Shown: positions 22,010 through 34,199 of the stretch, piece after piece
Layout: each line of letters opens with the position of its first letter
Numbering within the stretch: position 1 is the first letter of the stretch
Assembly: GCA_963580285.1 (NCBI GenBank)
Contig: OY757015.1
Coordinates: 135,509,804-135,573,803 of the forward strand
DNA: 64,000 nt
Reading direction: 5' to 3'
DNA from: Lucinisca nassula
Taxonomy: Eukaryota > Mollusca > Bivalvia > Lucinida > Lucinidae
Position numbers and translations under genes: made by a program
Notes under the pieces: generated by a model
The model's input: the letters and a program-made list of their open reading frames with translations, nothing else
Databases searched by the model: none
What the model was told of the DNA's origin: nothing

Positions 22010-23157
22010 TGTGCTTGTCTCATCTGCTAATAATCTTACAGAGAAGTTCTCCTAGCGGATACATGACATCTTAGCAACGTCGCATCAACATCGCGTTGAT
22101 ACGAAAAGGCACATACGTTGTGCAGACGCTCGGAGCTATATTCATTTTTAAACCATTTCATTTAGACATTATAACCCTGATCAGACGCCACCTTTAGCGA
22201 ACTTCGACTACCCAAGGCGAACTAAAATACGTTTATTCCAACCTGTACGGAACCATTAACCCATAAATGCCAATTGTTTCAATACTTTGCCATTCGGCAA
22301 CAGTTAAGACAGATTAGAGGCCACAGAATGTAACATCTGATTGGAGTCTTCACTAATTGCTTAAAGTACGGAACTTGATTTAAAACTCACAGCTTAAAGC
22401 CTTAAATGACACATATTTTGTAATAAGAGCTCTCGAAAGCAGGTAAATAACTGTATTCGATGTCGGTCAGTAAAGGGTTGTATAGTCACAGAGAAGCCAG
22501 CTTACCCCTTTAACCCTGTAGACCGGTGCAGACGCCGAGGTAGAAATACACTGTATCTATGCAAACCTTGCAGATCCTGATAAGACGGCACGTTGCTAGC
22601 ACGTCTCGCCAGAACCTACCTTAACACTGTTTGCCATCATGCCAATGAACTACTCAGAAATCCATTTCGTTAAGAATGTATTTAAAGAGAGAAGAGTTGT
22701 GTTCAGAAACCCAGGGATGAAAGAGTAAATTCTCAAACCAGTTGCATAAACGCGTAGAAAATTAGTCCCAGAGTATTGTTTTCTTTTCAGAATTAGTCTT
22801 TCTGTGCCAATTTATATTCAATCCGTATAAAGTCTCGAAATATGAAATATTTTGAAAGACGTTCCATGCCTGCAAAATTAATTTTCAATAGTTCATTTGG
22901 ACTATTTTATGCAGCGAACGAACAGCAGAAGTGGAATAACGCGGTCCAGTACCGGAAGTAGAAATGTAATGACAAAGAAACTTGATTTTAAAAATCACAT
23001 TTCAAAAAACACTGAGTGATTAAATACTGAACACAACTCTAACAATCGACCATAAGTTACTGAAGGACAAATCTGTATTAATGCTGTTGTTCATGTAACT
23101 AATGGTTATAAATAGAAAATAGTCAGACTACTTTTATTGATGGTACCTGTTATGTCG
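22010..23157. other. Unassigned DNA with degenerate PAL67-like pieces
   Basis: Mostly non-repetitive as far as can be seen. 'ccctgatcagacgccacc' near 22179 and 'cctgataagacggcacgttg' near 22575 are decayed PAL67 arms. No open frame with protein-like composition. Confidence 0.45.
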
Positions 23158-23455
23158 GGCCCTGCCCATCAGGTTGAAGAAATAGATAGGCTGCACGATG
23201 CTTCCACGCAGAGCTTAAACCGACCCGCACACAAGTACTGGTAAAGCGCTTAGAGGATCTGAGCCTGCCCAGGCAAAGTGGTGCGAGTCGGCCCGTCCAT
23301 GCTTATAAACCCTAATGGTTTCATTGGGCAGCAGGGCTTGAGATGTCATTTCATCTCAATGTCGGGTAAAGTCCCACAAAATTGGAAGCAACGTCTCCAA
23401 AATGACCTTTACAGTGTTTACCGGAACGTTAAACCTTATATCAAACAAACAAAAA
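23158..23455 (+). mobile_element. SINE-B copy
   Basis: Head 'ggccctgcccatcaggttga', tail 'cggaacgttaaaccttatat' plus caaac. Full-length. The frame at 23278-23523 is a SINE translation. Confidence 0.85.
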
Positions 23456-23459
23456 ACCT

Positions 23460-25530
23460 GTTATGTCAGAGAGTTGTGTTAGAGAGCTATCTATGGAATC
23501 TGATTGGGTTTGCCAAACACTGAATACACAGATCAGGTGCCGGGGAATGCGGTTTCCACTCAGCCGGCTGCTCAGGACAACACTATTTGTTTAAAGAATC
23601 TGGTTAGCAATTAACACCTCCCAGTGAAAGTATATCAGCTAAAATCCGTCCAATATTTTAACTCACAGCAGGTTTATCTGTATGTTCCGCTGGAACTCAA
23701 TGAGATAGCAGCCTTTGACATCATACATGTTAACTTCTATGCAAGCATGTATATTAGTTCATTGTTTAACCTACCATTTATGCCATATTTTTGTGTTTAA
23801 CCCATGTCTTGCTGAACCAGGATATACTCCGCCTTTCTAAACAGTGTGGATCCAGATAGAAGCCATCTGCTAAGGATCTACACTGTGTGTGATTCTGTTT
23901 GACAGTTTGAATGAATACATAAAATACCAAGTACATGACTGCATTAATGCATCACAATAACAAATCAGAAGCAAAGGCAGTGATCTGTAGAATGAACACC
24001 CTTTTAAACCCCACTTTACATAGGTAAAAGTCGGAAGAGTAGGTGATGTCATTATTTAATTTATTAGCAACATCTTTTTATTGGAATATTTCTTTATTTT
24101 CTTATTGTGATTTTTTTCCTGTGACCTTTTTCTGTGACTATTTCCGTGACTTTTTTCTGCACGCCGAAAGTACAGAGAGACAAAGTGAACATAATATATA
24201 ATCTTGGCTTGCGAAGATGAGTAAATTCATACTTTATTCCCTGATCAAATCCATTTTTAATGGCAGATTCAATCTGTCATTTCTAGCTATCCTGCGTGTT
24301 GTAAAGTAGTTCCGGCTTTCTTACGACTTTCTTCCAGCTTTGACCGCCAAAGAAATATGAGTCCGCACAAACTGTAGTCCGGTTTGGCGCAGTTATCAAA
24401 ATTGTACATCCTTTAATCGCAATACAAACTTTTGAAGCAAACGACTTGACGACTTTATCTTACCTTCAAGAGAATAGATTCAGCATTTCATATGAATCAG
24501 CTGCATCATGCGAGACTGTATACCCAGATCAAAGCGGCGTCTGCTTGGACGTCTGCTCAGGTTTTACACTGTTTTCTAACAGTGCTGTCAATATTTAATC
24601 CTTATAGACCAGCCGGTCAGCTGCAGACCAGAATATTAATGGGTTTTCGGACATTCGAGGTCAAATCTAGGTCAGTAACAACTAGGTGTATATCAGACTT
24701 TGCGAGAAAGGCTGTCCCTTTCAACCCTGGAATATGGTACAGATACCTATGCAAACAGTGTAGGTCCTGTGATATAATTATAGGTGCCATATTTAGCAGA
24801 ATGGACGAGCCCAACTTCAGTGATGGAAGAGTACACTCCAGAAACTCAAGGCAGTGAATAAATCAAAGCACTGACACCAATCATGCCGATTGTCTCTAAA
24901 TGCAGGCTGGTCATGAACGAGGACTTGGAATGATCCGTTTTAACTTAAGATGTTAGTAACTGATGCAAAAAATGTAGAACAAGATCAGCACCGTGTTCTG
25001 TGGCGTTTGATCTTAGTCTTCATTGTTTGCCAGATCGAACATTTCAAGTGCAGATAACACTTACATGTACCCAACACTAACAAACGACCCGGCTGTGTTT
25101 GGGTTGTTTGTTTGGCATTCGACCCAAAGTTAGCAATAAGAAAAGCGATTCAGAGCTAACGTCTATTGACTATCTCGAAATAACCTTTTTCTTGCAGAAA
25201 ACAGCCGCAGTGAGATCAGGGTATTCCATAAGACTGAAGAGGGTCATCCTGAAATCATAGGGTGAGCTTGGCAAACAGTGTAGACCAAGTTCGAACGCTG
25301 CAGAATGCGCTTCTTATCAAAATCTTCACTATTTGTTTGGAATTGCAGAGTTAAATTAAACAGTTTAAATCTCAGCCCAGGACTTTTACCACAACCTAAA
25401 TCCCACCAACACTTTCTATGCTTTGATTCTGAAACCAAACGATTGCATGATTACAATACGCTTATGCACCATGCCCTTAAGCTAAAAAGGTTAAATAAAT
25501 CAACCGTGACGTATGGTTACCAGCCTGGCC
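23460..25530. other. Unassigned, largely single-copy-like DNA
   Basis: About 2 kb with no recognised family except decayed PAL67 arms near 24530-24560, 24745-24775 and 25265-25310. The open frame at 24492-24857 (121 codons) spans some of these arms and has no recognisable domain, signal peptide or splice context, so I do not call it a gene. Confidence 0.45.
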
Positions 25531-25541
25531 ACGATCCTGTG

Positions 25542-25837
25542 TTTTGTTTTGTTTGATTTGAGGTTGAACGTCCCCGTCAACACTGTATAGGTCATTTTGG
25601 AGACGTTGCTTCCAATTTTTGGGACTTTTACCCGACACTGAGATGAAATGACATCTCAAGCCCTGCCCCCAATGAAACCAGTAGGGTTTATATGCATGGA
25701 GGCTTTGCACCCCTTTGCCTGGGCAGGCTTAGATCCTCTAAGCAGATTACCAGTACTCGTGTGCGGGTTGGTTTCAGCTCTGCGTGGAAGCATCATGCAG
25801 CCCATCTATTTCTTTAAGCCCCGATGAGCGGGGGCCA
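25542..25837 (-). mobile_element. SINE-B copy, minus strand
   Basis: Flanked by a perfect 11-bp target duplication, ACGATCCTGTG, at 25531-25541 and 25838-25848. On the plus strand it runs from the reversed tail (tttgatttgaggttgaacgt) to 'ccccgatgagcgggggcca'. Confidence 0.9.
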
Positions 25838-26008
25838 ACGATCCTGTGTATCACCTTCACACCAGCGCTGATAGAAACCACATGTTCAGGATCAAACTTT
25901 TGATGTGTGATGTAAGGTCGTGCCTAGAAAAGAAGAAATTGTATTTTGTTCTCAAAAAGCATCATGTGAGAATGTATTGCAACATTTTTCATTAAACCCT
26001 GGACAGTT

Positions 26009-26180
26009 TGAGTGAGTGAGTGAGTGTTTGTGTTTTACGTCCCACCAACAGCTAAGGTCATACGGAGACGATACCTCGGTTTAAAGACTCATACGAAAGC
26101 CTGGAGAAGTTCGGGATTGATCTTGCGATCCCTGGTTTACAAGGCGAGTAGCATAACCACTACATCACGGAGGCTTCTAA
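26009..26180 (-). mobile_element. SINE-E copy
   Basis: Tail expanded as (gagt)n at 26009-26025. A 9-bp target duplication, TGGACAGTT, lies at 26000-26008 and 26181-26189. Head on the minus strand 'gcctccgtgatgtagtggtt'. Confidence 0.88.
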
Positions 26181-26190
26181 TGGACAGTTA

Positions 26191-27723
26191 GAAGCTGGTC
26201 GTAAAGCGGATGGCGTTGACTCTGATTTGGGGCGCCACATGTGTGTTATCTAAAGGCCTGTTGGAGTGACATCTTACTATCAACAGACCAAGCTAAACGT
26301 CGACGTAGCGGAAGAGCGACGTCATCCGACAGACACATAATAAATTATGCGAAGCAGATTTCCGCTGGCATATGCTACACTGTACCTGTAAATAAACTAA
26401 GGGTTTCAACTACCGACTAATAAGCACTGACACTGTACGTCGCCCTTATGCGATGCACTTTTGAGAGCTAGACGTCCCTGTCGTGACCAAAATTAATATG
26501 TCGACACAGTACAGAACACTTATGCTGGTGCCTGAAATACGTACATGTATATTGGCGTCTAAGCGACTCGCGTGATATGCGTTTCAGTGACACATCGCAC
26601 TTCAGCGTGAATCACGCCGATTGTCGTTTCGGGATGTTTCGACATATGTGTAAGGTATGCCAAGGCGACGCGTGCGTAATAGAGCATGACATATCGGATG
26701 GAATAAGCTAAATTGTATGTCGAGCTATTGCATGTAGCTAGCGACATTAAGAACATTCAAGATCATGGCTGAGACGTTAACTGAACAGCGAGACGTTACA
26801 TCAATCAAATGCGTCGGCCTCACGTGGTTCCATTTATTTGTTTAAGCTCAGAATCCAGGATATCTAATCCAGCAGGATTGCGGGCGGGATTATAGTGCTG
26901 TTCTTACTCAAAAATGTCTTCAAGCCAATGGAATTCATGTACTGGACTGACCAGCCCTTCTCCTCCGATCTCTTTCCCATAGAGTATCTTTTTGGGGGAG
27001 GTATCCACAACTGACCAGACAAAAATGTTACTTATTGACAGTAGCATTGTTAAAACTTGAATTTTAATGTTTGGTTTTGAAAATGTAAATAGTTTCTTTC
27101 CAAAATTTAAAACATCGAATGGCATTTCATAATACCATCGGTGTATAGACATCTGCAAACATATCATACAATGGAATTTGCAGAACTACTTTTCTAAATT
27201 TTAAGATCTTTTAGAAAGGTTGTCTGTAAGTTTTCACAGTGTGTTGATTTTGTCATAGAATCTGTCATTTCAGTGCCTTTGGCGCTTTGATTAACATACT
27301 AACCTCCTGTGATCCCCACTGGAATCGGCTGTATCAGCTTGTTAGTGCAGAGCAATTAGGGCTGAAGCACTGCATCTCCTTTGTGTTGCCCACATCAAAT
27401 TGGTATTCTTCTGCAATAGTTTGGCATCTTGAACCATTGTTACTTTACCCTTGAAGAAAAATATTAAACAGATTAAATCTCTTGCTTTCTCCTAGAGTTC
27501 TTGCAAACTTGTGTATTTCCTAGTCTATCATCAATTTTAAGTGTATAAGGTACTGATGCAATTTTACAGGTAACAAATTTATGAAAACTGGTAAGTAACA
27601 TGAAAATAAAACACTGTTCAGTACTTTCTCTTAACTTTGTCCTTTGGCAAAGAAAAACTTTTTATTGTTATTCAGTTACTTAATACTTCATACATAATGT
27701 CCAAAAATCGAATGAGGATAAGT
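26191..27723. other. Unassigned, apparently single-copy DNA
   Basis: No repeat family recognised. One minus-strand frame at 26904-27167 (87 codons) has a hydrophobic stretch (residues about 38-55) followed by a charged tail, but neither splice sites nor homology can be argued from sequence alone. This is the stretch most likely to hold an undetected exon, though I see none. Confidence 0.4.
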
Positions 27724-28084
27724 TTAACCCTTTACCACTCAGAAAATTATCCAATACAGCATCTTAACAGAACACTGATATAGGTAAATCAATAACCAAT
27801 AGTCCATATATGGCTGATAGGCCTGACAGTCTTATCTGAACAGTGATATTGGCATTTTTGTGTGATTTTCACCCTTATGTTACAAAAATGATTATTTTAG
27901 TATTTTCTGTACATTTGACAATATTTATGTAAATGTAAAGTTTCTAGGAAATTAAATTTTCTTTCCAATGGTACTAAATTTATTATAGTTTCTCTTTGCG
28001 TTTTGAAAATATGAAGTGTCAAAGTAAGCAAAATATTTTCTTTAGCAAAAATTTCTGTTTTGGGTTGGTCAGAGAAAGTATTTT

Positions 28085-28385
28085 TAACCACCATAGCCCC
28101 AGAAAAGAGGGGGTATCCACGTATTATTTTTCTTATTTCCGCACAAAAACGTATTTGTAGGTAATCATTAGGGCATGTCACTGAGGGTCTTCCAGCAAGT
28201 TTCCATAACATACTTTTTATGCAGAAATAAGATCATGTTCATAAGTCTGTGAAATGAACATCTATCTGAACCCGGTATACATTATTTTACTTATTACTGC
28301 ACCAAGACCAAGGTTGTGGGTACTCGTTAGAACTGCCTCAATCGGCACCCACGACCTATGTTCTGAGTATAAATAAGAAAAATAT
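28085..28385. mobile_element. Degenerate foldback of the 10241-10406 family
   Basis: Pieces 'tttttcttatttccgcac', 'cttattactgcaccaaga', 'ttgtgggtactcgttagaac' and 'gttctgagtataaataag' match the foldback arms but are rearranged. The minus-strand frame at 27897-28211 ends in it and is not a gene. Confidence 0.5.
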
Positions 28386-28642
28386 AAAAGTTTTCAATGG
28401 AAAAGTAGCCATTTTGGAGAAATTAAAGAATGTGCTATGACACATGGGTGTGTTCTGTTTATGAAAAAATCAGTACTTTTGCATAAGATTAAAATAACTA
28501 TTACAGCCTATCTATCCTTTTTTGAACCCCCATCCCCAACTTTACCTTTTTTTTTTTTAAATAAATGTATCAACCACCCCATAGCCAGCTCACCCCAAAG
28601 AGCCGTCTCTGTATTTTTTTTTTTTTTTTTTTTATAAATAAG

Positions 28643-28757
28643 ATTTGTTTGTTTGATTAGAGGTATAACATCCCCATCAACACTATTTAGGACATTTTGG
28701 AGATATTGCTTCCAATTTGGTGGGACTTTTACCCAACACTGAGGTGCAATGACATCT
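28643..28757 (-). mobile_element. SINE-B 3' fragment
   Basis: The 3' 115 bp only, reversed: 'tttgattagaggtataacat' to 'gaggtgcaatgacatctgat'. Its 5' break is the start of the following array. A poly-T run precedes it (28616-28633). Confidence 0.8.
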
Positions 28758-30795
28758 GATGCGCATGGTCATTGTACAGCATCTGGTCTGGGTCTGTGCC
28801 ATCGCATGTGCTGTCTACAACCCTGTAGACCCTGATCAGACGCCCTATAATGATGGATGTGGATGATGCCAGGCTGATCACTATATCCCCCGAACATGTT
28901 CAGACTAGGGATAAAAAACACCACCGTCGGCAATGAGTCCCTGATCAGACGCCGCATTACCTTTGTGCAGTGTCTTGTCCGGGTCTGTGCCGACCCATAT
29001 GCCGTCTACAAACCTGTAGACCCTCATCAGACGCCGTTTAATAATTGTTAAAGTCTGATTCGAATCTGCATTGCTTGCATCTGTCTGTTGTGTCTACGGA
29101 CGGACGGACATGTGAACGGACGCCAGACTCAATTTTGTTTGCGGACAGACGGACGCCAGGCTGATTGTTATATCCCCGAACCTATTTGGTCAGGGAATAA
29201 AAAATAAAACGCACCGGCGGCGGTCAGACCATGATCAGACGTCGCATGGTCTGTGTCGTCGCATATGCCATCTTCAAACCTGTAAACCCTATCCAGACGC
29301 CTTATAATCATTGAATGGCGTCTGATTCAAATCTGCACTGTTTGCACCTTTGTGTTCTGTCTATTGTTATACAGACGGTTGAGTGGATGACGCCAGGCTG
29401 ATCGCTACATCCCCCGAACATGTTCAGACTAGGGATAAAAACACCACCGTCGGCAATTAGTCCCTGATCAGACGCCGCATTATCGTTGTGTGGCGTCTTG
29501 TCCGGGTCTGCGCCGACCCATATGCCGTCTACAAACCTGTAGACCCTCATCAGACGCCGTTTAATAATTGTTAAAGTCTGATTCGAATCTGCATTGCTTG
29601 CATCTTTCTGTTGTGTCTACGGACAGACGGACATGTGAACGGACGCCAGACTCATAATTTTGTTTGCGGACGGACGGACGGACGCCAGGCTGATAGTTAT
29701 ATCCCCGAACCTATTTGGTCAGGGGATAAAAATAAAACGCACCGGCGGCGGTCAGACCATGATCAGACGCCGTATGATCATTGTACAGCGTCTGGTCTGG
29801 GTCTGTGCCGTCGTATATTCCGTCTACAAACTTGTAGACCCTATCCAGACGCCGTATAATAATTGTATGGCGTCTGATTCAAATCTGCACTGTTTGCACC
29901 TTTGTGTTCTGTCTTTTGTTATACAGACGGTTGGGTGAATGACGCCACGCTGATCGCTATATCCCCCGAACCTGTTCAGACTAGGGTTAAAAAAAACATC
30001 ACCGTTGGCGATAAGACCCTGATCAGACGCCGCGTCGTTGCGCAACGTCTTGTCCGGGTCTGCGCCGTCTCAGATACCGTCTACATACATGTAGACCATC
30101 ATCAGACGCCGTTTAATAATTGTACATCTGATCCGGATCTGCATTGTTTTCATATGTTTATTGCGTCTACGGACGGACGTTTGAACGGACGCCAGGCTCC
30201 GAACCTGTTCAGACTAGGGATAAAAAACACCACCGTCGCCGATATGACCCTGATCAGACGCCGCATAACCGTTGCGCAGCGTCTTGTCACTCATAATTTT
30301 GTGTCTACGAACGGGCGAATGAATGGACGCCAGGCTCCGAACCTGTTTAGACTAGGGATAAAAAACACCACCGTCGCCGATAAGACCCTGATCAGACGCC
30401 GCATAACCGTTGCGCAGCGTCTTGTCCGGGTCTGCGCCGTCTCAGATGCCTTCTACAAACATGCTGACCTCATCAAACGCCGTTCAATAATAGTACGGCG
30501 TCTGATCCGAGTCTGCATTGTTTGCATCTGTCTGTTGTGTCTACGGACGGACGGACATTTGGACGGTCGCTATATCCTCCAAACCTATTCGGTCGCGGAA
30601 AATAAAATAAAATGAACCGTCGGCGGTTGGAGCTGAATCAGACGTCGCGGCAATAATTGTGGAGGGTCTGATCCGGGTGCCGTAGCATTATAAGGTCCAA
30701 AAACCTGAAGACCCTGATCAGGTGCCGCTTAATAATTGCATCTGTTTGTCTGTTAACGTGTCGGCGGTGAGACCCTGATCAGACGTCGCATATTT
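28758..30795 (+). repeat. Tandem array of about 525-bp units related to PAL67
   Basis: Units of about 525-550 bp, e.g. 'catgatcagacg' at 29230 and 29758 and 'cgaacatgttcagactaggg' near 28891 and 29415. Each is made of alternating 'ccctgatcagacgccgc', 'ggcgtctgattc', 'gtctacggacggacggac' and 'ccaggctgatcgctatatcc' blocks. A 138-bp sub-block is locally duplicated (cgaacctg at 30200 and 30338). The gatcagacgcc / ggcgtctgatc arms are those of PAL67. The 237-codon frame at 29902-30615 is an open repeat with recurring LIRRR and QRLVRVCAVSD stretches and no other support. Confidence 0.8.
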
Positions 30796-30799
30796 TTTT

Positions 30800-31450
30800 T
30801 TTTTTAGAAATTAATATTCATTAAAGGGGCTGAAATTATTGACCAATGAAAGGCCTTCTACCCATCTGTGGGTTTTATTGCCCTTCCGATGACCACCTGG
30901 GTACACTTTTGGGTACTGTTACGTAATTTATTGCGGCTCAAAGCTCGCACGCTCCGGGTGGCATCCGCTGTATAAACATTCCTAGGGTATCATAATCCCC
31001 AATTAACTAATTATCTTGAACCATAAATCCCTTGAATCTAACTGATTATACAGCGCTAATTGTCTTTACCTAAATCATGCAAATCATGCGCGACCGACAC
31101 ACAAATATTGCGTCATTCAGTAATTTTCCATTACGGTCAGGCAAGGTCATCGTGATTCAGTAGAAGAAACCCCTGGTGTGTTTGGTTGTAAATTACACAA
31201 AAACTTTTTATAGAAACATATTTGTTTTTTTCGCAAATATTGTTGGCAAAAGACCAAACTTAACATTAATAAACATCCGGCGTTTTTATATTTAGGAAAA
31301 AGGTAAAAATAACGCGATTGATTTTGAGACACGGGCAAACACGTATTTGTTCAAATGGCGACACACGGGGATATACGTATCTGTACGTTAATCGATAAAG
31401 TCGTAAATATACGGGTCTGAGTGGTAATGGATCGAGTCAGGAATATACGT
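30800..31450. other. Right arm of the piggyBac-like element, unassigned
   Basis: No coding frame of interest. The last 150 bp are rich in acgtat and ctgagtggtaa motifs that may be subterminal repeats of the surrounding element. Confidence 0.45.
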
Positions 31451-31509
31451 ATCTGAGTGGTAAAGGGTTAATAACACTTTGTTATTAGTAAGTAAAGTTA
31501 TGATGTCAT

Positions 31510-32950
31510 CAATTTCTATTAAATCTAGAATGGTTGTCTGGGGACAACTTGTCAAGCCCACTGTTTGCTTAAATGACCTATAGACATGTGAAGAACTGAT
31601 TCCTTCAATTATTATACAAACACCACTCGAACAAAACCATGCTTAGACAGCAATTTCTTTTTTTGTAATATTTATGAACCAAAAATTTCAATTTACAATA
31701 TTTACTCTTGAGTCAATGATCATTTCATTGTCTGGCCTTCAAGTCTGAATTTGACTCCAACTTACCTGAGCATATGTTTCAAATGAACAACCGTGCCAAA
31801 TTATTTTTAAATCCATGCATAAATGTAGAAGTTATGGCCCGACAAGCTCAATTTACGACCATTTTATCAGTTGACCTTCAGGTGACCTTGACCTATAACC
31901 TACATGAACAAATGTTTCTAAAAAGTAAGCAACTGTGCCAGATTATTTTGAAATCCATGCATAAATGTAGAGGTTCTGGCCTGGTCAAGCTAAATTTTAA
32001 ATGACAATTTTATCATCTGACCTTCAGTGTAACCTTGGCCTTCATCAACCCTGAAGAAATGTTTCAAATGAACATGTGTGCCAAATTATTTTTAAATCCA
32101 AGCATAAATGTAGAAGTTATGGCCTAGACAAGCTCAACTAATTACCATTATATAATCTGACTCATAACTGTGACCTTGACCTTCAGCCTACCTGATTAAA
32201 TGTTTTAAATGGCACTGCTACTTCTCAAGGAGGACAACTGTGCCAAATTATTTTGAATTCCATACACAAATGTAGATCTTATGGCCGGGACAAACTCTAA
32301 ATATTATTTCATTATTCATAACAATCATTTTATTATTTGACCTTCAACTGTGGCCTTAACCTTCAACCTGCTGATTAAATGTTTCAAACGGCTCTGCTAC
32401 TCCTCAAGGAGAACAACTGTGACAAATTATTTGGAAATCCATGCATGAATGTACAACTTATGGCCTGGACATGCTCAAATTATTATTTATTTTACCATTT
32501 ACAGCCATTTCATCATTTGAACTTCAAGTGTGACCTTGAGGTTCAACCTACACGTACCTGAACAAATGTTTCAAATGGCACTGCTCTGAGTGAGTCAGAC
32601 TGTCCAGTGCATATAGGCCTTCTGGTTTCATTGAGCAGAAGGGCTCGAGATGTCATTTCATCTCAATGTTGGAAAAAAGTCCCAACATCTCCAAAATGAC
32701 CTAAAGACAAAAGTGTTAACGGGGATGTTAAAACTCAATTCAAACAAACAAACAAACATATGGCACTGTTACTCCTCAAGGAGAACAACTGCTCCAAATT
32801 ATTTTGAAATCCATTCATGAATGCAGAAGCTATTGTCCGCAAGCTCCATTTATGACCATTTATCCTTTGACCTTCAAGTTAAGACCTTGACCTACAACCT
32901 ACCTAAATAAATGTTTCAAATGGCACTTCTACTCATCAAGGAGAACAAAA
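31510..32950 (+). repeat. GACC array, about 180-bp units
   Basis: A leader (31510-31735: 'gacatgtgaagaactgattc', 'aatatttatgaaccaaaaat') is followed by about six units, each with 'tgtgaccttgaccttca', 'gaacaaatgtttcaaatg', 'ctcctcaaggagaacaactg', 'aaattattttgaaatccatg' and 'aaatgtagaagttatggcc'. The same leader and units recur at 38855-39810. Interrupted by SINE-B at 32588-32757. Confidence 0.85.
32588..32757 (+). mobile_element. SINE-B 3' fragment
   Basis: The 3' 170 bp (from 'gtgagtcagactgtccagtg' to 'gggatgttaaaactcaattc' plus caaac) inserted in an array unit. 'tggcactg' occurs on both sides of the fragment, which suggests a target duplication with 5' truncation. Confidence 0.8.
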
Positions 32951-32986
32951 CCCAAACTATAACTGACTATAGCGCTATCAGAAAGA

Positions 32987-33056
32987 GAAGCACTTTTTTA
33001 TGATCAAGAATATGATATACGAGAAGCACTTTTTTATGATCAAGAATATGATATGA
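32987..33056 (+). repeat. 34-bp direct tandem duplication
   Basis: Two nearly identical copies of a 34-bp segment containing 'agaagcacttttttatgatc' and 'aagaatatgatat'. Simple local duplication. Confidence 0.9.
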
Positions 33057-33199
33057 AAAATAATCAACCATACTAACATCAAATAGCAACAGTGATAATG
33101 AAGGAACAGCAGCAAACTGTATAAGGAGTTGCATTGACAATATACACTTTAATAAATATTGCAAATATTGCCAAGAGTTCTATATAAAGTGACACAAAT

Positions 33200-34170
33200 T
33201 ATTATGACATCTCGCCTCATAACTTGCTTTACATTTGTTTAAAGGTTTGTGAAAATATCGGAAATGGTTTCTTAGTTATGGAGTGGAAACAAATTATTAC
33301 TGTACTGAGTTTATTCCAAGTTCAAAGGGCAATAACTCCAAAATTAAGCAAACCAGAGTAACGGTTCTTCTGCTCTGCACCTCGACTCATCGTGCTTTAC
33401 ATAAATTTACAGATGCGTGAAAATATCTGAAATATTTTCAGAGTTATGGAACGGACACAAATTTTAATATTACTGTACTGGGTTTATTCGGAGTGCCATT
33501 TTTCAATGTTCAAAGGGCAATAATTCCTAAAGTAGGCAATCCAGAGTTATGGTTCATGCATTATGCATCTCATAGAGCTTTACAATTGTGTGAAGTTTTA
33601 TATAAATACCTCAAAAGGTTTTTGATGACAAGGTTAAAATTGCCATTTTTCAATGTTCAAAGGGCAATAACTCCAAAAGTTATGGTTCATGCACTCTGCA
33701 CGTTGTCTCAAAGTGCTTTACATTTGTGTGAAGTTTCATGAAAATACCTCAAACGGTTTTTGAGTTATCATGAATAACGGCATTACAGTTGGCATTTTTC
33801 AATGTTCAAAGGACAATAACTCCAAAAGTAGGCAATCCAGAGTTATGCTTCCAAAGGATAACCCTTTTAGAACATATTATGGTTTTACACTCTGCACATC
33901 GTCTTATAGCGCTTTACATTTGTGTGAAGTTTCATGAAAATACCTCGAACGGTTTTTGATGACATGGTTAAAATTGCCATTTTTCACTGTTCAAAGGGCA
34001 ATAACTCCAAAAGTAGGCAATCCAGAGTTATGTTTCATGCACTCTGCACATCGTCTCATAGTGCTTTACATTAGTGTGAAGTTTCATGAAAATACCTCAA
34101 ATGGTTTTTTAGTTATGATGAATAACGAATTACTGAATCAAAGAAGGGCAAGGCAAATCCAATATAGCCC
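33200..34170 (+). repeat. Tandem array, 'gttcaaagggcaataact' type
   Basis: Five to six units of about 150-190 bp with 'caatgttcaaagggcaataa', 'aggcaatccagagttatg', 'gtctcatagtgctttacatt' and 'gtgaagtttcatgaaaatac'. An R1 fragment (gcttccaaaggataaccctt) is embedded at 33846-33870. Frames at 33493-33741 and 33956-34195 are repeat translations. Confidence 0.85.
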
Positions 34171-34199
34171 CCACTTTTTTAAAGCAGGGCTATAATTAT

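Larger units (their letters stand above)
27728..31467. mobile_element. piggyBac-like non-autonomous element (TTAA, 15-bp TIRs)
   Basis: Left end TTAA (27724-27727) then CCCTTTACCACTCAG (27728-27742). Right end CTGAGTGGTAAAGGG (31453-31467) then TTAA (31468-31471). The 15-bp TIRs are perfect inverted copies and TTAA is the piggyBac target duplication; TIRs opening with CCC are typical of that superfamily. The right arm repeats 'ctgagtggtaa' in direct orientation near 31418 and 31453, beside atacgtatctgag-like motifs. No transposase frame is seen. The interior is occupied by a foldback, a SINE-B piece and a roughly 2-kb array. Two separate elements each missing one end is the alternative. Confidence 0.7.

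Noticed and set aside
24492..24857. 121-codon open frame
   Set aside because: Overlaps decayed PAL67 arms; no domain, no signal peptide and no splice-site support.
26904..27167. 87-codon minus frame with a hydrophobic stretch, considered as a secreted-protein exon
   Set aside because: Only weak composition evidence; no splice signals or homology that I can argue.
29902..30615. 237-codon open frame, the longest in the window
   Set aside because: It follows the 138-bp and 525-bp tandem periods (LIRRR, QRLVRVCAVSD recur), has no domain, and neighbouring frames of the same array are also open by chance of period length.
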